Notes: a model not told the origin generated them from the sequence alone. Shown: positions 1-8,088, counted from the first letter of the stretch. The stretch: 64,000 bases of DNA from Oxalobacteraceae bacterium AB_14 (GCA_000381565.1 KB906724.1:242045-306044); one strand, 5' to 3'. Translations and numbers: made by a program.

Positions 1-1
1 T

Positions 2-955
2 CCGGAGAAGCGCGAAGCGTATGACCGTTACGGTCACGCCGGCGTCGATCCGAACATGGGCGGCGGCGGCGGCTTCGGCGGCGGCGCCGGCGGTTTCGGC
101 GACGCCTTCGGCGACATCTTCGGCGACATCTTCGGCGGAGGCGGCCGCGGCCGCAGCCAGGGCCCGCAGGTATATCGCGGCGCTGATTTACGCTATAACC
201 TGGAGATCACGCTGGAGCAGGCCGCGCACGGCTTCGACACCACCATCCGCGTGCCGTCGTGGGACAAGTGCGACACCTGCCACGGTTCGGGCGCCAAGCC
301 CGGCACCTCGCCGGTCACGTGCTCGACCTGCGCCGGCCACGGCCAGGTGCGCATGCAGCAGGGCTTCTTCAGCATCCAGCAGACCTGCCCGAAGTGCCAC
401 GGCACCGGCAAGATCATCCCCGAGCCATGCGCAGCCTGCGCCGGCCAGGGCCGCATCAAGCGCAACAAGACGCTGGAAGTGAAGATCCCGGTCGGCATCG
501 ACAACGGCATGCGCATCCGCTCGTCCGGCAACGGCGAGCCGGGCACCAATGGCGGACCGTCGGGCGACCTGTATGTGGAAATCCACATCAAGCCGCACAG
601 CGTGTTCCAGCGCGAGGGCGACGACCTGCATTGCGAAATGCCGATCTCGTTCGCCAAGGCGGCTTTGGGCGGCGACATCGAGGTTCCGACATTGTCTGGT
701 AAAGTGTCGTTCACGATCCCTGAAGGCACCCAGTCGGGCAAGACCTTCCGCCTCAAGGGCAAGGGCATCAAGGGCGTGCGTTCCGGCTTCGCGGGCGACT
801 TGTTCTGCCACGTGGCGGTCGAGACCCCGGTCAAGCTGACCGAGAAGCAGAAGGACATGTTGCGCGATTTCGAAAAGCTGACCACCGAGGGCGGCGCCAA
901 GCACAGCCCGCAAAGCAAGACCTGGCGCGACAAGGTGAAGGACTTTTTTGAATAA
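2..955 (+). CDS. dnaJ: Chaperone DnaJ (5' end outside window)
   Basis: Hsp40 co-chaperone that delivers unfolded clients to DnaK and stimulates its ATPase in the cytoplasm. The reading frame is open to the left edge; the visible part starts in the last helix of the J domain (residues [15 protein letters not shown]). It continues through the Gly/Phe-rich linker, a zinc-binding domain with four CxxCxGxG-type repeats ([32 protein letters not shown]), and the two C-terminal beta domains. Roughly 60 N-terminal residues, including HPD, should lie upstream. All four zinc repeats are intact. A GC-rich hairpin follows the stop codon. Confidence 0.97.
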   Translation, partial: PEKREAYDRYGHAGVDPNMGGGGGFGGGAGGFGDAFGDIFGDIFGGGGRGRSQGPQVYRGADLRYNLEITLEQAAHGFDTTIRVPSWDKCDTCHGSGAKPGTSPVTCSTCAGHGQVRMQQGFFSIQQTCPKCHGTGKIIPEPCAACAGQGRIKRNKTLEVKIPVGIDNGMRIRSSGNGEPGTNGGPSGDLYVEIHIKPHSVFQREGDDLHCEMPISFAKAALGGDIEVPTLSGKVSFTIPEGTQSGKTFRLKGKGIKGVRSGFAGDLFCHVAVETPVKLTEKQKDMLRDFEKLTTEGGAKHSPQSKTWRDKVKDFFE

Positions 956-998
956 AGGTTTCGAGTAACTGCGACGTCATGCAGTCTTGGTAATATCG

Positions 999-1041
999 GA
1001 CCGCCGCGCCACCCTTTCCGGGTGGACCGGCGGTCTTCTTA
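999..1041 (+). terminator. Hairpin after dnaJ, probable terminator
   Basis: GACCGCCG at 999-1006 pairs with CGGCGGTC at 1028-1035, and CCACCC with GGGTGG inside it, followed by a short pyrimidine run TCTTCTT. The stem is strong and the T-tract weak, so this is a plausible but not perfect intrinsic terminator between dnaJ and the carbonic anhydrase gene. Confidence 0.6.
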
Positions 1042-1058
1042 TGTACGAGAGGAGCATC

Positions 1059-1736
1059 ATGAGTGATCTGGACAACAGCAATTCCCCGTTGAGCGACCTG
1101 CTGGACAACAACCGCCGCTGGGCCGAATCGGAAGTCGAGCGCGATCCCGACTTCTTCAACCGCCTGGCGCAGCAAGCCTCGCCGGAATACCTGTGGATAG
1201 GCTGCTCCGACAGCCGGGTGCCGGCCAACGAGCTGCTGGGCCTGGCGCCTGGCGACGTCTTCGTCCATCGCAACATCGCCAACGTGGTGGTGCACTCGGA
1301 CCTGAACGCGCTGTCGGTGCTGCAGTTCGCGATCGACGTGCTGAAGGTCAAACACGTGATCATCGTCGGCCACTACGGCTGCAAGGGCGTGCACGCGGCG
1401 ATGACCGGCACCCGCGTCGGCCTGGCCGACAACTGGCTGCGCCACGTGCAGGACGTGCACCAGAAGCATGAGCGCTACCTGGGCGATGTGCTGACCAGCA
1501 AGCTGCGCGCGGAACGCATGTGCGAGCTCAACGTGGTCGAGCAGGTGTCCAACGTCTGCCAGACCACCATCGTCCAGGACGCCTGGGACCGCGGCCAGAA
1601 CGTCACGGTGCACGGCTGGGTCTACGGCCTGAAGGACGGCAAGCTGCACGATCTGGAAATGACCGTCTCCGCCGCCCACGAACTGGCGCCACGCGTGGCC
1701 AAGCGCCTGAGCGAGTACGAGGCGGAAATCGGCTGA
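1059..1736 (+). CDS. can: Beta-class carbonic anhydrase
   Basis: Interconverts CO2 and bicarbonate in the cytoplasm, supplying bicarbonate for carboxylases. 225 residues from the ATG at 1059, which follows GAGAGGA; a TTG 72 bases earlier would read through the upstream hairpin and is not preferred. The zinc ligands of the class are all visible: Cys49 with Asp51 and Arg53 in CSDSRVP, then His105 and Cys108 in GHYGC. Length and motif order match the Can/CynT group (about 220 residues). It stands alone between dnaJ and the nitrate regulator, and nothing in the sequence ties it to nitrate use. Confidence 0.95.
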   Translation: MSDLDNSNSPLSDLLDNNRRWAESEVERDPDFFNRLAQQASPEYLWIGCSDSRVPANELLGLAPGDVFVHRNIANVVVHSDLNALSVLQFAIDVLKVKHVIIVGHYGCKGVHAAMTGTRVGLADNWLRHVQDVHQKHERYLGDVLTSKLRAERMCELNVVEQVSNVCQTTIVQDAWDRGQNVTVHGWVYGLKDGKLHDLEMTVSAAHELAPRVAKRLSEYEAEIG

Positions 1737-1864
1737 TTTCCGACGCGGTCCGTTGCGACGCCGTTGGCGGCGGACCGCTATCGCTGGCAGCACAGCGGCT
1801 TTGTGCCGTAGAATGGATTGATTCTTGCTTGCATAAGCGTCATGAACCAACTCCCAACCTCCGC

Positions 1865-2494
1865 ATGACCATGAAACATTTACGCATCGTGGTCGTCAAC
1901 ACCATCATCCACGCCGGCGACGAGGATGACGACGCGCTGCGCGCGCAGGCCGAGCGGGCCCGCGCGCTGCGCATCGGCTTGCTCGAAGCGGGCTATGACA
2001 TCATCGCCTCGCTGCCGCCGGACATGTATTTGCCCGAGCGCATAGCACAGCTGCAACCGGACATGATCATCGTCGACGCCGAATCCGACGCCCGCGACGT
2101 GCTCGAACACATCGTCATCGCCACCCGCGACGAGCGCCGCCCCATCGTCATGTTCACCGAGAGCGACGACACCGAGAGCATGGAGGCCGCCATGGCGGCC
2201 GGCGTGTCGGCCTACATCGTGGCCGGCCTGCAGAGCGACCGCATCAAGCCGGTGCTGCAGGTGGCGCTGGCGCGCTTCAAGCGCGAGCAGAAGCTGCTGG
2301 ACGAACTGTCCGACACCAAGAGCAAGCTGGCCGAACGCAAGATCATCGAACGCGCCAAGGGCCTGTTGATGGAACGCCAACGTTTCACCGAAGAGCAAGC
2401 CTTTCAAAAGCTGCGCGGCATGGCCATGAGCAAGAACCTCAAGCTGTCCGAAGTCGCCCAGCGCATCCTCGACATCGAAGACCTGCTCGGCTAA
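1865..2494 (+). CDS. nasT: ANTAR-domain response regulator, NasT-type antiterminator
   Basis: RNA-binding antiterminator predicted to control the nitrate genes that follow. 209 residues from ATG 1865 (a second ATG at 1871 gives 207; neither has a clear Shine-Dalgarno). The N-terminal part is receiver-like; the last 60 residues form an ANTAR helical bundle (ERKIIERAKGLLMERQRFTEEQA followed by LSEVAQRILD). In NasT/NasR systems ANTAR dimers bind paired hexaloop hairpins in nitrate-gene leaders and stop a terminator from forming. Two such leaders occur in this window, at 2624 and 8021. It lacks the NIT sensor of Klebsiella NasR, so it is NasT-like and would need a partner; the usual NasS is not next to it. 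Confidence 0.88.
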   Translation: MTMKHLRIVVVNTIIHAGDEDDDALRAQAERARALRIGLLEAGYDIIASLPPDMYLPERIAQLQPDMIIVDAESDARDVLEHIVIATRDERRPIVMFTESDDTESMEAAMAAGVSAYIVAGLQSDRIKPVLQVALARFKREQKLLDELSDTKSKLAERKIIERAKGLLMERQRFTEEQAFQKLRGMAMSKNLKLSEVAQRILDIEDLLG

Positions 2495-2515
2495 ATCCCG
2501 TCCAAAATGATGCAC

Positions 2516-2532
2516 TGCGCAATAGCGGTGCG
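2516..2532. promoter_or_regulatory. NtrC-like enhancer site upstream of nrtA
   Basis: GCGC-AATAGCG-GTGC at 2517-2531 fits the NtrC dyad GCAC-N7-GTGC with one mismatch. Its centre lies about 100 bases upstream of the predicted sigma-54 start, a usual enhancer distance. Only one good site is visible here. Confidence 0.5.
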
Positions 2533-2597
2533 TTTTCTGCGCCATCGCACGGCGCTGTCATCCGCCCGATTCCTGCTTTCTTCCTCTGCAAACTTGC

Positions 2598-2613
2598 TGG
2601 CACAGACATTGCA
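2598..2613 (+). promoter_or_regulatory. Sigma-54 promoter of the nrt operon
   Basis: TGGCACAGACATTGCA matches the -24/-12 consensus TGGCAC-N5-TTGCA exactly, with GG (2599-2600) and GC (2611-2612) separated by ten bases. Transcription should start near 2624, which is exactly where the first leader hairpin begins. This places the nrt operon under RpoN and an enhancer-binding protein, probably NtrC. Confidence 0.85.
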
Positions 2614-2623
2614 TAGCCTGTAG

Positions 2624-2689
2624 GCAAGCGCAACGATGCGCTTGCTGTACCTCGCCAACGGCGGTGAGGTCCACCAGACAACGACGTCT
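2624..2689 (+). promoter_or_regulatory. ANTAR-type antiterminator leader of nrtA: three hexaloop hairpins
   Basis: Three successive hairpins each close a six-base loop with A at position 1 and G at position 4, the signature bound by ANTAR proteins. Hairpin 1 is 2624-2645 (stem GCAAGCGC, loop AACGAT). Hairpin 2 is 2649-2670 (stem ACCTCGCC with one G-U, loop AACGGC). Hairpin 3 is 2676-2689 (stem AGAC, loop AACGAC). The 3' strand of hairpin 3 (GTCT) is also the 5' strand of the following terminator, so the two cannot form together. Known ANTAR leaders have two such hairpins; here there are three. Confidence 0.85.
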
Positions 2690-2729
2690 ACACGCATGAA
2701 TCCGTTCATGTTGGGTAGACTTTTTTTTT
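2686..2729 (+). terminator. Regulated intrinsic terminator in the nrt leader
   Basis: GTCTAC (2686-2691) pairs with GTAGAC (2715-2720) and CATGAA (2695-2700) with TTCATG (2705-2710), followed directly by nine T residues. It lies between the promoter and the nrtA start and shares its first four bases with leader hairpin 3, so it should be the default stop that NasT relieves. Confidence 0.87.
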
Positions 2730-2765
2730 GCCGTTTTGTCTTGCTGACTACATGAGGGATTTGCG

Positions 2766-4043
2766 ATGGAATATGAAGAGCCAAAAGCGGGCAACGACCT
2801 GCCATCCGACACTGTGAACACCAAGCGTCGGCAAATCATTCATGGCGCAGGCCTGGTAGCGGGGGGAAGCATGTTGGGATTGGCAACGGGCGGGGTGTGG
2901 GCGGCGGGTTCGGACAAGCCGGAGAAGGAAGAAATCAAGATCGGCTTCATTCCGCTGACCGATTGCGCGTCGGTGGTGATGGCCTCGGTGCTGGGCTTCG
3001 ACAAGAAATACGGCGTCAAATTCGTGCTGAGCAAAGAGGCTTCCTGGGCCGGCGTGCGCGACAAGCTGGCCAACGGCGATCTCGACGCGGCCCATGTGCT
3101 GTATGGCCTGCTTTACGGCGTGCAGATGGGCATAGGCGGCCAGAAGAAGGACATGGCGGTGCTGATGAGCATCAACAACAACGGCCAGGGCATCACGCTG
3201 TCGAAGAAGCTGGCCGACAAGGGCGCCGTCGACGGCGCGTCGCTGGCCAAGCTGATGCGGACCGAACGGCGCGAGTACACCTTCGCCCAGACCTTCCCGA
3301 CCGGCACCCACGCGATGTGGCTGTACTACTGGATGGCCGCCAACGGCATCAATCCGATGAAGGACGCCAAGGTCATCACCGTGCCGCCGCCGCAGATGGT
3401 GGCCAATATGCGGGTCGGCAACATGGACGGCTTCTGCGTGGGCGAACCGTGGGGCCACCGCGCCATCATGGACGGCGTCGGCATCACCGCCACCACCACC
3501 CAGGACATCTGGAAGGACCATCCGGAAAAGGTGCTCGGCTCGACGCTGGAATTCGCCAGGAAGAACCCGAACACCTGCCGCGCGATGATGGCCGCCATCC
3601 TCGACGCCAGCAAATGGATCGACGCCTCGCTGGCCAACAAGAACAAGATGGCCGAGGTCATCGCCGACAAATCCTACGTCAACACCAGCAAGGACGCGAT
3701 CGACCAGCGCATCATGGGCCGCTACCAGAATGGCCTGGGCAAGACCTGGGACGACCAGAACTACATGAAGTTCTACAACGACGGCGCGGTCAACTTCCCC
3801 TACCTGTCGGACGGCATGTGGTTCATGACGCAGCACCGCCGCTGGGGCCTGCTGAAGGAAGACCCGGACTACCTGGCCGTGGCCACCGCGGTCAACCAGA
3901 TCGACTTGTACAAGGAGGCCGCGGCGATGACCAGGACGCCGGTGCCGAAAAGCCCGATGCGCAGCTCGAAGCTGATGGATGGCGCCGTATGGGACGGCAA
4001 GAACCCGAAAGCGTACGCCGCCTCGTTCAAGATCAAAGCCTGA
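2766..4043 (+). CDS. nrtA: Nitrate ABC transporter, periplasmic binding protein NrtA
   Basis: Captures nitrate (and probably nitrite) in the periplasm for the NrtB/NrtD importer. 425 residues. The N-terminus carries a twin-arginine signal (Arg21-Arg22 in TKRRQIIHG followed by a hydrophobic stretch to about residue 47), so it is exported folded. The mature part is a NrtA/SsuA-like type 2 binding protein with the family stretch IGFIPLTDCASVVMA and a central GEPWGHRA block. ATG 2766 lies 37 bases after the leader terminator. NasS, the usual sensor for NasT, is a cytoplasmic relative of NrtA; the clear signal argues this protein is the transporter subunit instead. Confidence 0.95.
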   Translation: MEYEEPKAGNDLPSDTVNTKRRQIIHGAGLVAGGSMLGLATGGVWAAGSDKPEKEEIKIGFIPLTDCASVVMASVLGFDKKYGVKFVLSKEASWAGVRDKLANGDLDAAHVLYGLLYGVQMGIGGQKKDMAVLMSINNNGQGITLSKKLADKGAVDGASLAKLMRTERREYTFAQTFPTGTHAMWLYYWMAANGINPMKDAKVITVPPPQMVANMRVGNMDGFCVGEPWGHRAIMDGVGITATTTQDIWKDHPEKVLGSTLEFARKNPNTCRAMMAAILDASKWIDASLANKNKMAEVIADKSYVNTSKDAIDQRIMGRYQNGLGKTWDDQNYMKFYNDGAVNFPYLSDGMWFMTQHRRWGLLKEDPDYLAVATAVNQIDLYKEAAAMTRTPVPKSPMRSSKLMDGAVWDGKNPKAYAASFKIKA

Positions 4044-4055
4044 TAGGGGAATGCC

Positions 4056-4949
4056 ATGAACGCCATGCTCCAACCCGAAAGCGCCGCGCCAGTCGCGGCA
4101 CCGGCACCGGCCCCGGTGCGCCGCCCGCGTCGTCCGCTGGCGGCCAATTCGACTTCCCGCGCGCGCCGGCAGGTGTCGGCCACCGCGATGAAGATCGTCG
4201 CGCCGTTGCTGGGCGCCGCGCTGCTGGTGCTGGTCTGGCAGATCATCACCATCAACAACGCCAGCTTCCCGACGCCGCTGGCGACCTTGCAGGAAGCGGT
4301 CAAGCTGTTCTCCGATCCGTTCTACAGCAAAAGCCCGAACGACCAGGGCATAGGCTGGAATATCCTGGCGTCCTTGCAGCGGGTGGCGGTGGGCTTCGGC
4401 TTGGCGGCGCTGGTGGGCATTCCGCTGGGCTTCCTGATCGGCCGCGTGCAGTTCGTCGCCAGCATGTTCGGGCCGATCATCAGCCTGCTCAAGCCGGTGT
4501 CGCCGCTGGCCTGGCTGCCTATCGGGCTGCTGGTGTTCAAGTCCGCCGACCCCGCCGCCATCTGGTCGATCTTCATCTGCTCGATCTGGCCGATGATCAT
4601 CAACACCGCCGTCGGCGTGCAGCGCGTGCCGCAGGACTACATGAACGTGGCCAAGGTGCTGAACCTGTCGGAGTGGAAGGTGCTGACCAAGATCCTGCTG
4701 CCGTCCGCGCTGCCCTACATCCTGACCGGCGTGCGGCTGTCGATCGGCACCGCATGGCTGGTGATCGTCGCGGCGGAGATGCTGACCGGCGGCGTCGGCA
4801 TCGGCTTCTGGGTGTGGGACGAGTGGAACAACCTGAATGTCCCGCACATCATCGTCGCCATCGTCGCCATCGGCGTGGTCGGCCTGATGCTGGAGCAGGC
4901 GCTGATGGCGCTGGCCCGCGCCTTCACCTACGAACAAGTATCCAACTAA
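4056..4949 (+). CDS. nrtB: Nitrate ABC transporter permease NrtB
   Basis: Inner-membrane subunit of the nitrate importer. 297 residues with an N-terminal Ala/Pro-rich cytoplasmic tail of about 45 residues, then some six hydrophobic segments of the binding-protein-dependent permease fold. The cytoplasmic EAA-type loop that contacts the ATPase corresponds to the region around NVAKVLNLSEWKVLTKILLP. It starts 12 bases after nrtA and 12 bases before the ATPase gene, all in one operon. Confidence 0.95.
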   Translation: MNAMLQPESAAPVAAPAPAPVRRPRRPLAANSTSRARRQVSATAMKIVAPLLGAALLVLVWQIITINNASFPTPLATLQEAVKLFSDPFYSKSPNDQGIGWNILASLQRVAVGFGLAALVGIPLGFLIGRVQFVASMFGPIISLLKPVSPLAWLPIGLLVFKSADPAAIWSIFICSIWPMIINTAVGVQRVPQDYMNVAKVLNLSEWKVLTKILLPSALPYILTGVRLSIGTAWLVIVAAEMLTGGVGIGFWVWDEWNNLNVPHIIVAIVAIGVVGLMLEQALMALARAFTYEQVSN

Positions 4950-4961
4950 AGGACCACGATC

Positions 4962-5768
4962 ATGGACGAGCCAAGATTCATCGACATCGAAGGCGTGGAG
5001 ATGGTGTTCCATACCCGGAAGGGCGTGTTCCACGCGCTGCGCGAGATCGACCTGACGGTGCGCAAGGGAGAGTTCATCACGCTGATCGGCCACTCGGGTT
5101 GCGGCAAATCGACCTTGCTGAACCTGATCGCCGGCCTGCTCAAGCCCACCGACGGCGTGCTGTTGTGCGCCAACCGTGAGATCGCCGGGCCGTCGCCGGA
5201 GCGCTCGGTGGTGTTCCAGAACCATTCGCTGCTGCCCTGGTTGACCTGCTACGAAAACATCCACCTCGGCGTGGAGCGCGTGTTCGGCAAGACCGAGTCG
5301 CGCAACCAGCTGCGCGAGCGCACCATGCAGGCGCTGGCGCTGGTGGGCCTGACGGCGGCCGGGTCCAAGCGCCCGCATGAAATCTCGGGCGGCATGAAGC
5401 AGCGCGTTGGCATCGCCCGCGCGCTGGCGATGGAGCCGAAGGTGCTGCTGATGGACGAACCCTTCGGCGCGCTCGATGCGCTGACCCGCGCGCACTTGCA
5501 GGACGAGCTGCTGAAGATCGTCGCCGCCACCAGGTCGACGGTGGTGATGGTCACGCACGATGTGGACGAGGCGGTGCTGCTGTCGGACCGCATCGTCATG
5601 ATGACCAACGGCCCGGCGGCCACCATCGGCGAGATCGTCGATGTGAAGCTGGATCGTCCGCGCGACCGTGTGGCGCTGGCGCAGGATGCGCGCTACACCG
5701 GGTACCGTACCGCAGTGCTGGAGTTCTTGTATCGCAAACAAGCCCACCCTACGAAGGAAGCCGCCTGA
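4962..5768 (+). CDS. nrtD: Nitrate ABC transporter ATPase NrtD
   Basis: ATP-hydrolysing subunit that powers NrtB. 268 residues: Walker A GHSGCGKST (43-51), Q-loop at VVFQNHSLLPW, ABC signature ISGGMKQR, Walker B VLLMDEPFGALD and switch His in VTHDVDEA. It is the single-domain NrtD form, without the NrtA-like fusion of cyanobacterial NrtC. Its stop codon shares one base with the next start (TGATG), so translation of the PilJ/MCP-like protein is probably coupled to it. Confidence 0.94.
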   Translation: MDEPRFIDIEGVEMVFHTRKGVFHALREIDLTVRKGEFITLIGHSGCGKSTLLNLIAGLLKPTDGVLLCANREIAGPSPERSVVFQNHSLLPWLTCYENIHLGVERVFGKTESRNQLRERTMQALALVGLTAAGSKRPHEISGGMKQRVGIARALAMEPKVLLMDEPFGALDALTRAHLQDELLKIVAATRSTVVMVTHDVDEAVLLSDRIVMMTNGPAATIGEIVDVKLDRPRDRVALAQDARYTGYRTAVLEFLYRKQAHPTKEAA

Positions 5769-6439
5769 TGGACATGACCACACCCCCCATGGCGCCGGAA
5801 GGCGCCGCCAAGAAAGCGCTGACCGGCGAAATGTTCGGCGCCTTGATCAACCTGTCGGGCCGGCGCCGCTTCACGTCGCAGCGCATCGTGCTGTATGCGC
5901 TGCTGGCGTCGCAAGGGCAGGGGGAGGGTGTGGCTGTCGCGCAGGAGGCGCTGGCGCTGTTCCGTGGCGCTCACAAGTCCCTGCTGGCCGAGAAGGATGG
6001 CTTGCCGGGCGTGTTCTGTCCCGAGCTGCACGAGGCGTATTTCGGCAAGCCGGACGGCGACCGCCAGATCGTCGCCTTTGCAGACCTGGGCGAGCGCACC
6101 CTGAAGGCGATCGAACAGGGTTCGCCGCGCAGCGCCGAGCTGCTGGCGGAGCTGGTGCGCATCACCACGCCGACGCTGGCGGTGCTCAACACGATCACCA
6201 GCATCTACGAAGAGCAGGCCAAGCTGAACGCGCGGCTGGTGCGCAAGCAGCTGCGCGGCGTCATCACCGATATCGAAACGATCAACCGCCAGGCGCGCAT
6301 GGTGGCCTTCAATGCGCGCATCGTCGCGGCAAGGGCGGGGCACGCGGGCAAGGAATTCTCGGTGGTGGCGGGCGTACTGTCCAACATCACCGGCGAGATC
6401 GATGAAATGGTCAGCGCGGCGCTGGCCGCCGCGGGTTAA
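5768..6439 (+). CDS. Soluble PilJ-type (nitrate P-box-like) / truncated chemoreceptor protein
   Basis: 223 residues, no membrane segment or signal peptide. The start has INLSGRRRFTSQR (residues 27-39), the conserved motif of the PilJ/NarX-type sensor domain, related to the P-box that binds nitrate in NarX/NarQ. The C-terminus (about 170-215) keeps only the hairpin tip of a chemoreceptor signalling domain (INRQARMVAFNARIVAARAG, then FSVVAGVLSNI), with no room for methylation helices or long coiled coils. Coupled to nrtD and followed by cobA. I infer a cytoplasmic nitrate/nitrite sensor, possibly the partner of the NasT-like regulator; this is untested and the fold is assigned by motif only. 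Confidence 0.75.
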   Translation: MDMTTPPMAPEGAAKKALTGEMFGALINLSGRRRFTSQRIVLYALLASQGQGEGVAVAQEALALFRGAHKSLLAEKDGLPGVFCPELHEAYFGKPDGDRQIVAFADLGERTLKAIEQGSPRSAELLAELVRITTPTLAVLNTITSIYEEQAKLNARLVRKQLRGVITDIETINRQARMVAFNARIVAARAGHAGKEFSVVAGVLSNITGEIDEMVSAALAAAG

Positions 6440-6449
6440 GGAGAACATG

Positions 6450-7205
6450 ATGAGCAACGTAACCCTGGTCGGCGCCGGCCCCGGCGATCCGGAACTGCTG
6501 ACGTTAAAGGCCGTCCGCGCCATCGAGCGTGCCGACGTGGTGCTGATCGATGACCTGGTCAACCCGGAGATACTCGGCTTCGCGCCGTCCACCGCGCGGG
6601 TGATCCAGGTCGGCAAGCGTGGCGGTTGCGCCTCCACGCCGCAGGAGTTCATCGAGCGGCTGATGATCGCCGAAGCGCGCGCGGGGCATCGCGTGGTGCG
6701 GCTCAAGGGCGGCGATCCGTATATGTTCGGCCGTGGCGGCGAAGAGCGCGCATCGCTGCGCGCGCACGGCATCGAGGTCGAGGTGGTGCCGGGCATCAGC
6801 AGCGGCCTGGCCGCGCCGACCAGCATCGGCATACCCTTGACGCACCGCTCGTGGAGCCAGGGCGTGACCTTCGTCACCGGCCATGGCAAGGACGCGGAGT
6901 CGGAGCCCGAATGGAAGGCGCTGGCGCAGAGCGGCCTGACCCTGGTGATCTACATGGGCGTGGCCCGCGTGGATGCGATCCAGGCCGGCCTGCTGGCCGG
7001 CGGCGCGGCGGCCGACACGCCGGTGGCGGTGGTGCAATCGGCCACGCGCGACAACCAGCGGCAGTTGCTGACCACACTGGGCCAGCTGCCGCAAGCGTTG
7101 CGCGACAGCGGCCTTGGCAGCCCAAGCATCATCGTCGTCGGCGACGTGGTGCGCTGCGCGGATGACTGGCAGGCGCTTGTCGAGCCGGTGCGCGCTAGCG
7201 CTTGA
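6450..7205 (+). CDS. cobA: Uroporphyrinogen-III C-methyltransferase
   Basis: Transfers two methyl groups from S-adenosylmethionine to uroporphyrinogen III, giving precorrin-2, the precursor of the siroheme that NirB needs. 251 residues. The N-terminal VTLVGAGPGDPELLTLKA and the later RLKGGDPYMFGRGGEE are the two signature stretches of the SUMT family. AAGGAGA precedes tandem ATG codons at 6447 and 6450; spacing favours 6450. It lacks the oxidase/chelatase half of CysG, so siroheme completion must come from a gene elsewhere. Last gene of the nrt operon; its end overlaps the converging hydrolase relic. Confidence 0.95.
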   Translation: MSNVTLVGAGPGDPELLTLKAVRAIERADVVLIDDLVNPEILGFAPSTARVIQVGKRGGCASTPQEFIERLMIAEARAGHRVVRLKGGDPYMFGRGGEERASLRAHGIEVEVVPGISSGLAAPTSIGIPLTHRSWSQGVTFVTGHGKDAESEPEWKALAQSGLTLVIYMGVARVDAIQAGLLAGGAAADTPVAVVQSATRDNQRQLLTTLGQLPQALRDSGLGSPSIIVVGDVVRCADDWQALVEPVRASA

Positions 7206-7821
7206 CGCTGATCGCGGCAAAAGTCTTCAGGAAGATATCGCGTGAGAAGGGCGATGAATAAGGCGCCACGCCACGGTCGGCGAAGATCAGGAAGCTCTGG
7301 CTCTGCGGAAGGCCGCCACTGCCTCCGGTTGCTAGCCAGCCTATCTTGGGGCTGCGCAGCGCCACGATCGGCGCCACCGCCCCGCCTTCGGAAAAGCCCA
7401 GCAGCGCCACGCTGCGCGCGCCCACGACCTTTAACTTCGGCTCCAGTTCAATGAACGACAGGGTATCGCTGACCCTGCGTTCCAAGGTATCGGCCTGGTT
7501 GTAGGTCTCGGAGCATGCCTGGCCATCCGCTCCTTTTTGAATGCCGATCTTTTCAAGGAAGTAGACATCCGCCGGCGCCGGCTAGTACTCAAAGAACAAC
7601 GGGACGCGGCTGCCGAAGTCTTTGCAGCCCGATCCACTGAGCAGCACGATGGGCGTTGCCGGTCCATGGTCCACTGCATCGTGCAAATGGTAGTCGCGGC
7701 GCGCCTGTCCATCAATCTGGATCGACCTCTCATCCAGTACGCGGGCGGCAAGCGCGGATGTGGTCAGAAGGGCGGCAGCGGCCGCCAACGCTGTGCTGCG
7801 TAGAATATGGCGTAAGGCCAT
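7195..7821 (-). pseudogene. Alpha/beta-hydrolase relic with in-frame amber codon
   Basis: The reading frame starts at 7821 with a signal peptide (MALRHILRSTALAAAAALL, cleavage near SALA-AR), runs 79 codons, meets TAG at 7584-7582, and continues in the same frame to 7195. The downstream part has a serine-hydrolase nucleophile elbow GFSEGG. The protein also ends only about 45 residues after the elbow, so the Asp and His of a hydrolase triad are missing, and its end overlaps cobA by 11 bases. An internal stop plus a cut C-terminus points to a dead gene. A single sequencing error could explain the stop but not the truncation. Confidence 0.72.
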
Positions 7822-7892
7822 GGCTGCAGCTTATGCCAGCATTGCAGTATCGTCAAAAATTCGAAAGCTTGCATGCAATGCACCGACGGTGC

Positions 7893-7940
7893 GCACCGAT
7901 AGCGTGCATCGTGCACCGCAACATGGCACGACACCAGTGC
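7893..7940. promoter_or_regulatory. Pair of NtrC-type enhancer sites upstream of narK
   Basis: Two exact GCAC-N7-GTGC dyads, at 7893-7907 and 7926-7940. Their centres are 33 bases apart, close to three helical turns, and lie about 119 and 86 bases upstream of the predicted sigma-54 start. This is the standard layout for cooperative NtrC dimers. Confidence 0.78.
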
Positions 7941-7991
7941 AAACCAGGCCCACTGCGGCCCTCTCCCCCTGCAAACAAGCCCTTCTCGGTC

Positions 7992-8007
7992 TGGCACGCC
8001 TCTTGCA
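7992..8007 (+). promoter_or_regulatory. Sigma-54 promoter of narK-nirBD-nasA
   Basis: TGGCACGCCTCTTGCA is a perfect -24/-12 element, GG at 7993-7994 and GC at 8005-8006 with ten bases between. Start of transcription predicted near 8018, just before the first leader hairpin. Confidence 0.87.
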
Positions 8008-8020
8008 CTACAAAGGCTAA

Positions 8021-8088
8021 GGGATCAACGGCGATCCCCCCGAATACATCAGTCAACCCAATGACGGGTTGGCAGGACAACGGCGTCC
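8021..8088 (+). promoter_or_regulatory. ANTAR-type antiterminator leader of narK: three hexaloop hairpins
   Basis: Same design as the nrtA leader. Hairpin 1 is 8021-8038 (stem GGGATC, loop AACGGC). Hairpin 2 is 8052-8073 (stem GTCAACCC with one U-G, loop AATGAC). Hairpin 3 is 8075-8088 (stem GGAC, loop AACGGC). Every loop has A at 1 and G at 4. Hairpin 3 overlaps the 5' arm of the terminator that follows, so binding there would block termination. Linkers are 13 and 1 bases, against 3 and 5 in the nrtA leader. Confidence 0.86.

Noticed and set aside
987-1058. TTG start for carbonic anhydrase
   Set aside because: Would translate the dnaJ terminator hairpin; ATG 1059 has a good Shine-Dalgarno and fits family length.
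2748-5783. Minus-strand open frame of 1011 codons over nrtABD
   Set aside because: Shadow of the GC-rich plus-strand genes; composition dominated by His, Arg, Gln and Gly with no domain.
7582-7584. TAG read as pyrrolysine or suppressed stop
   Set aside because: No sign of the pyrrolysine system, not a known Pyl protein, and the gene is also truncated.
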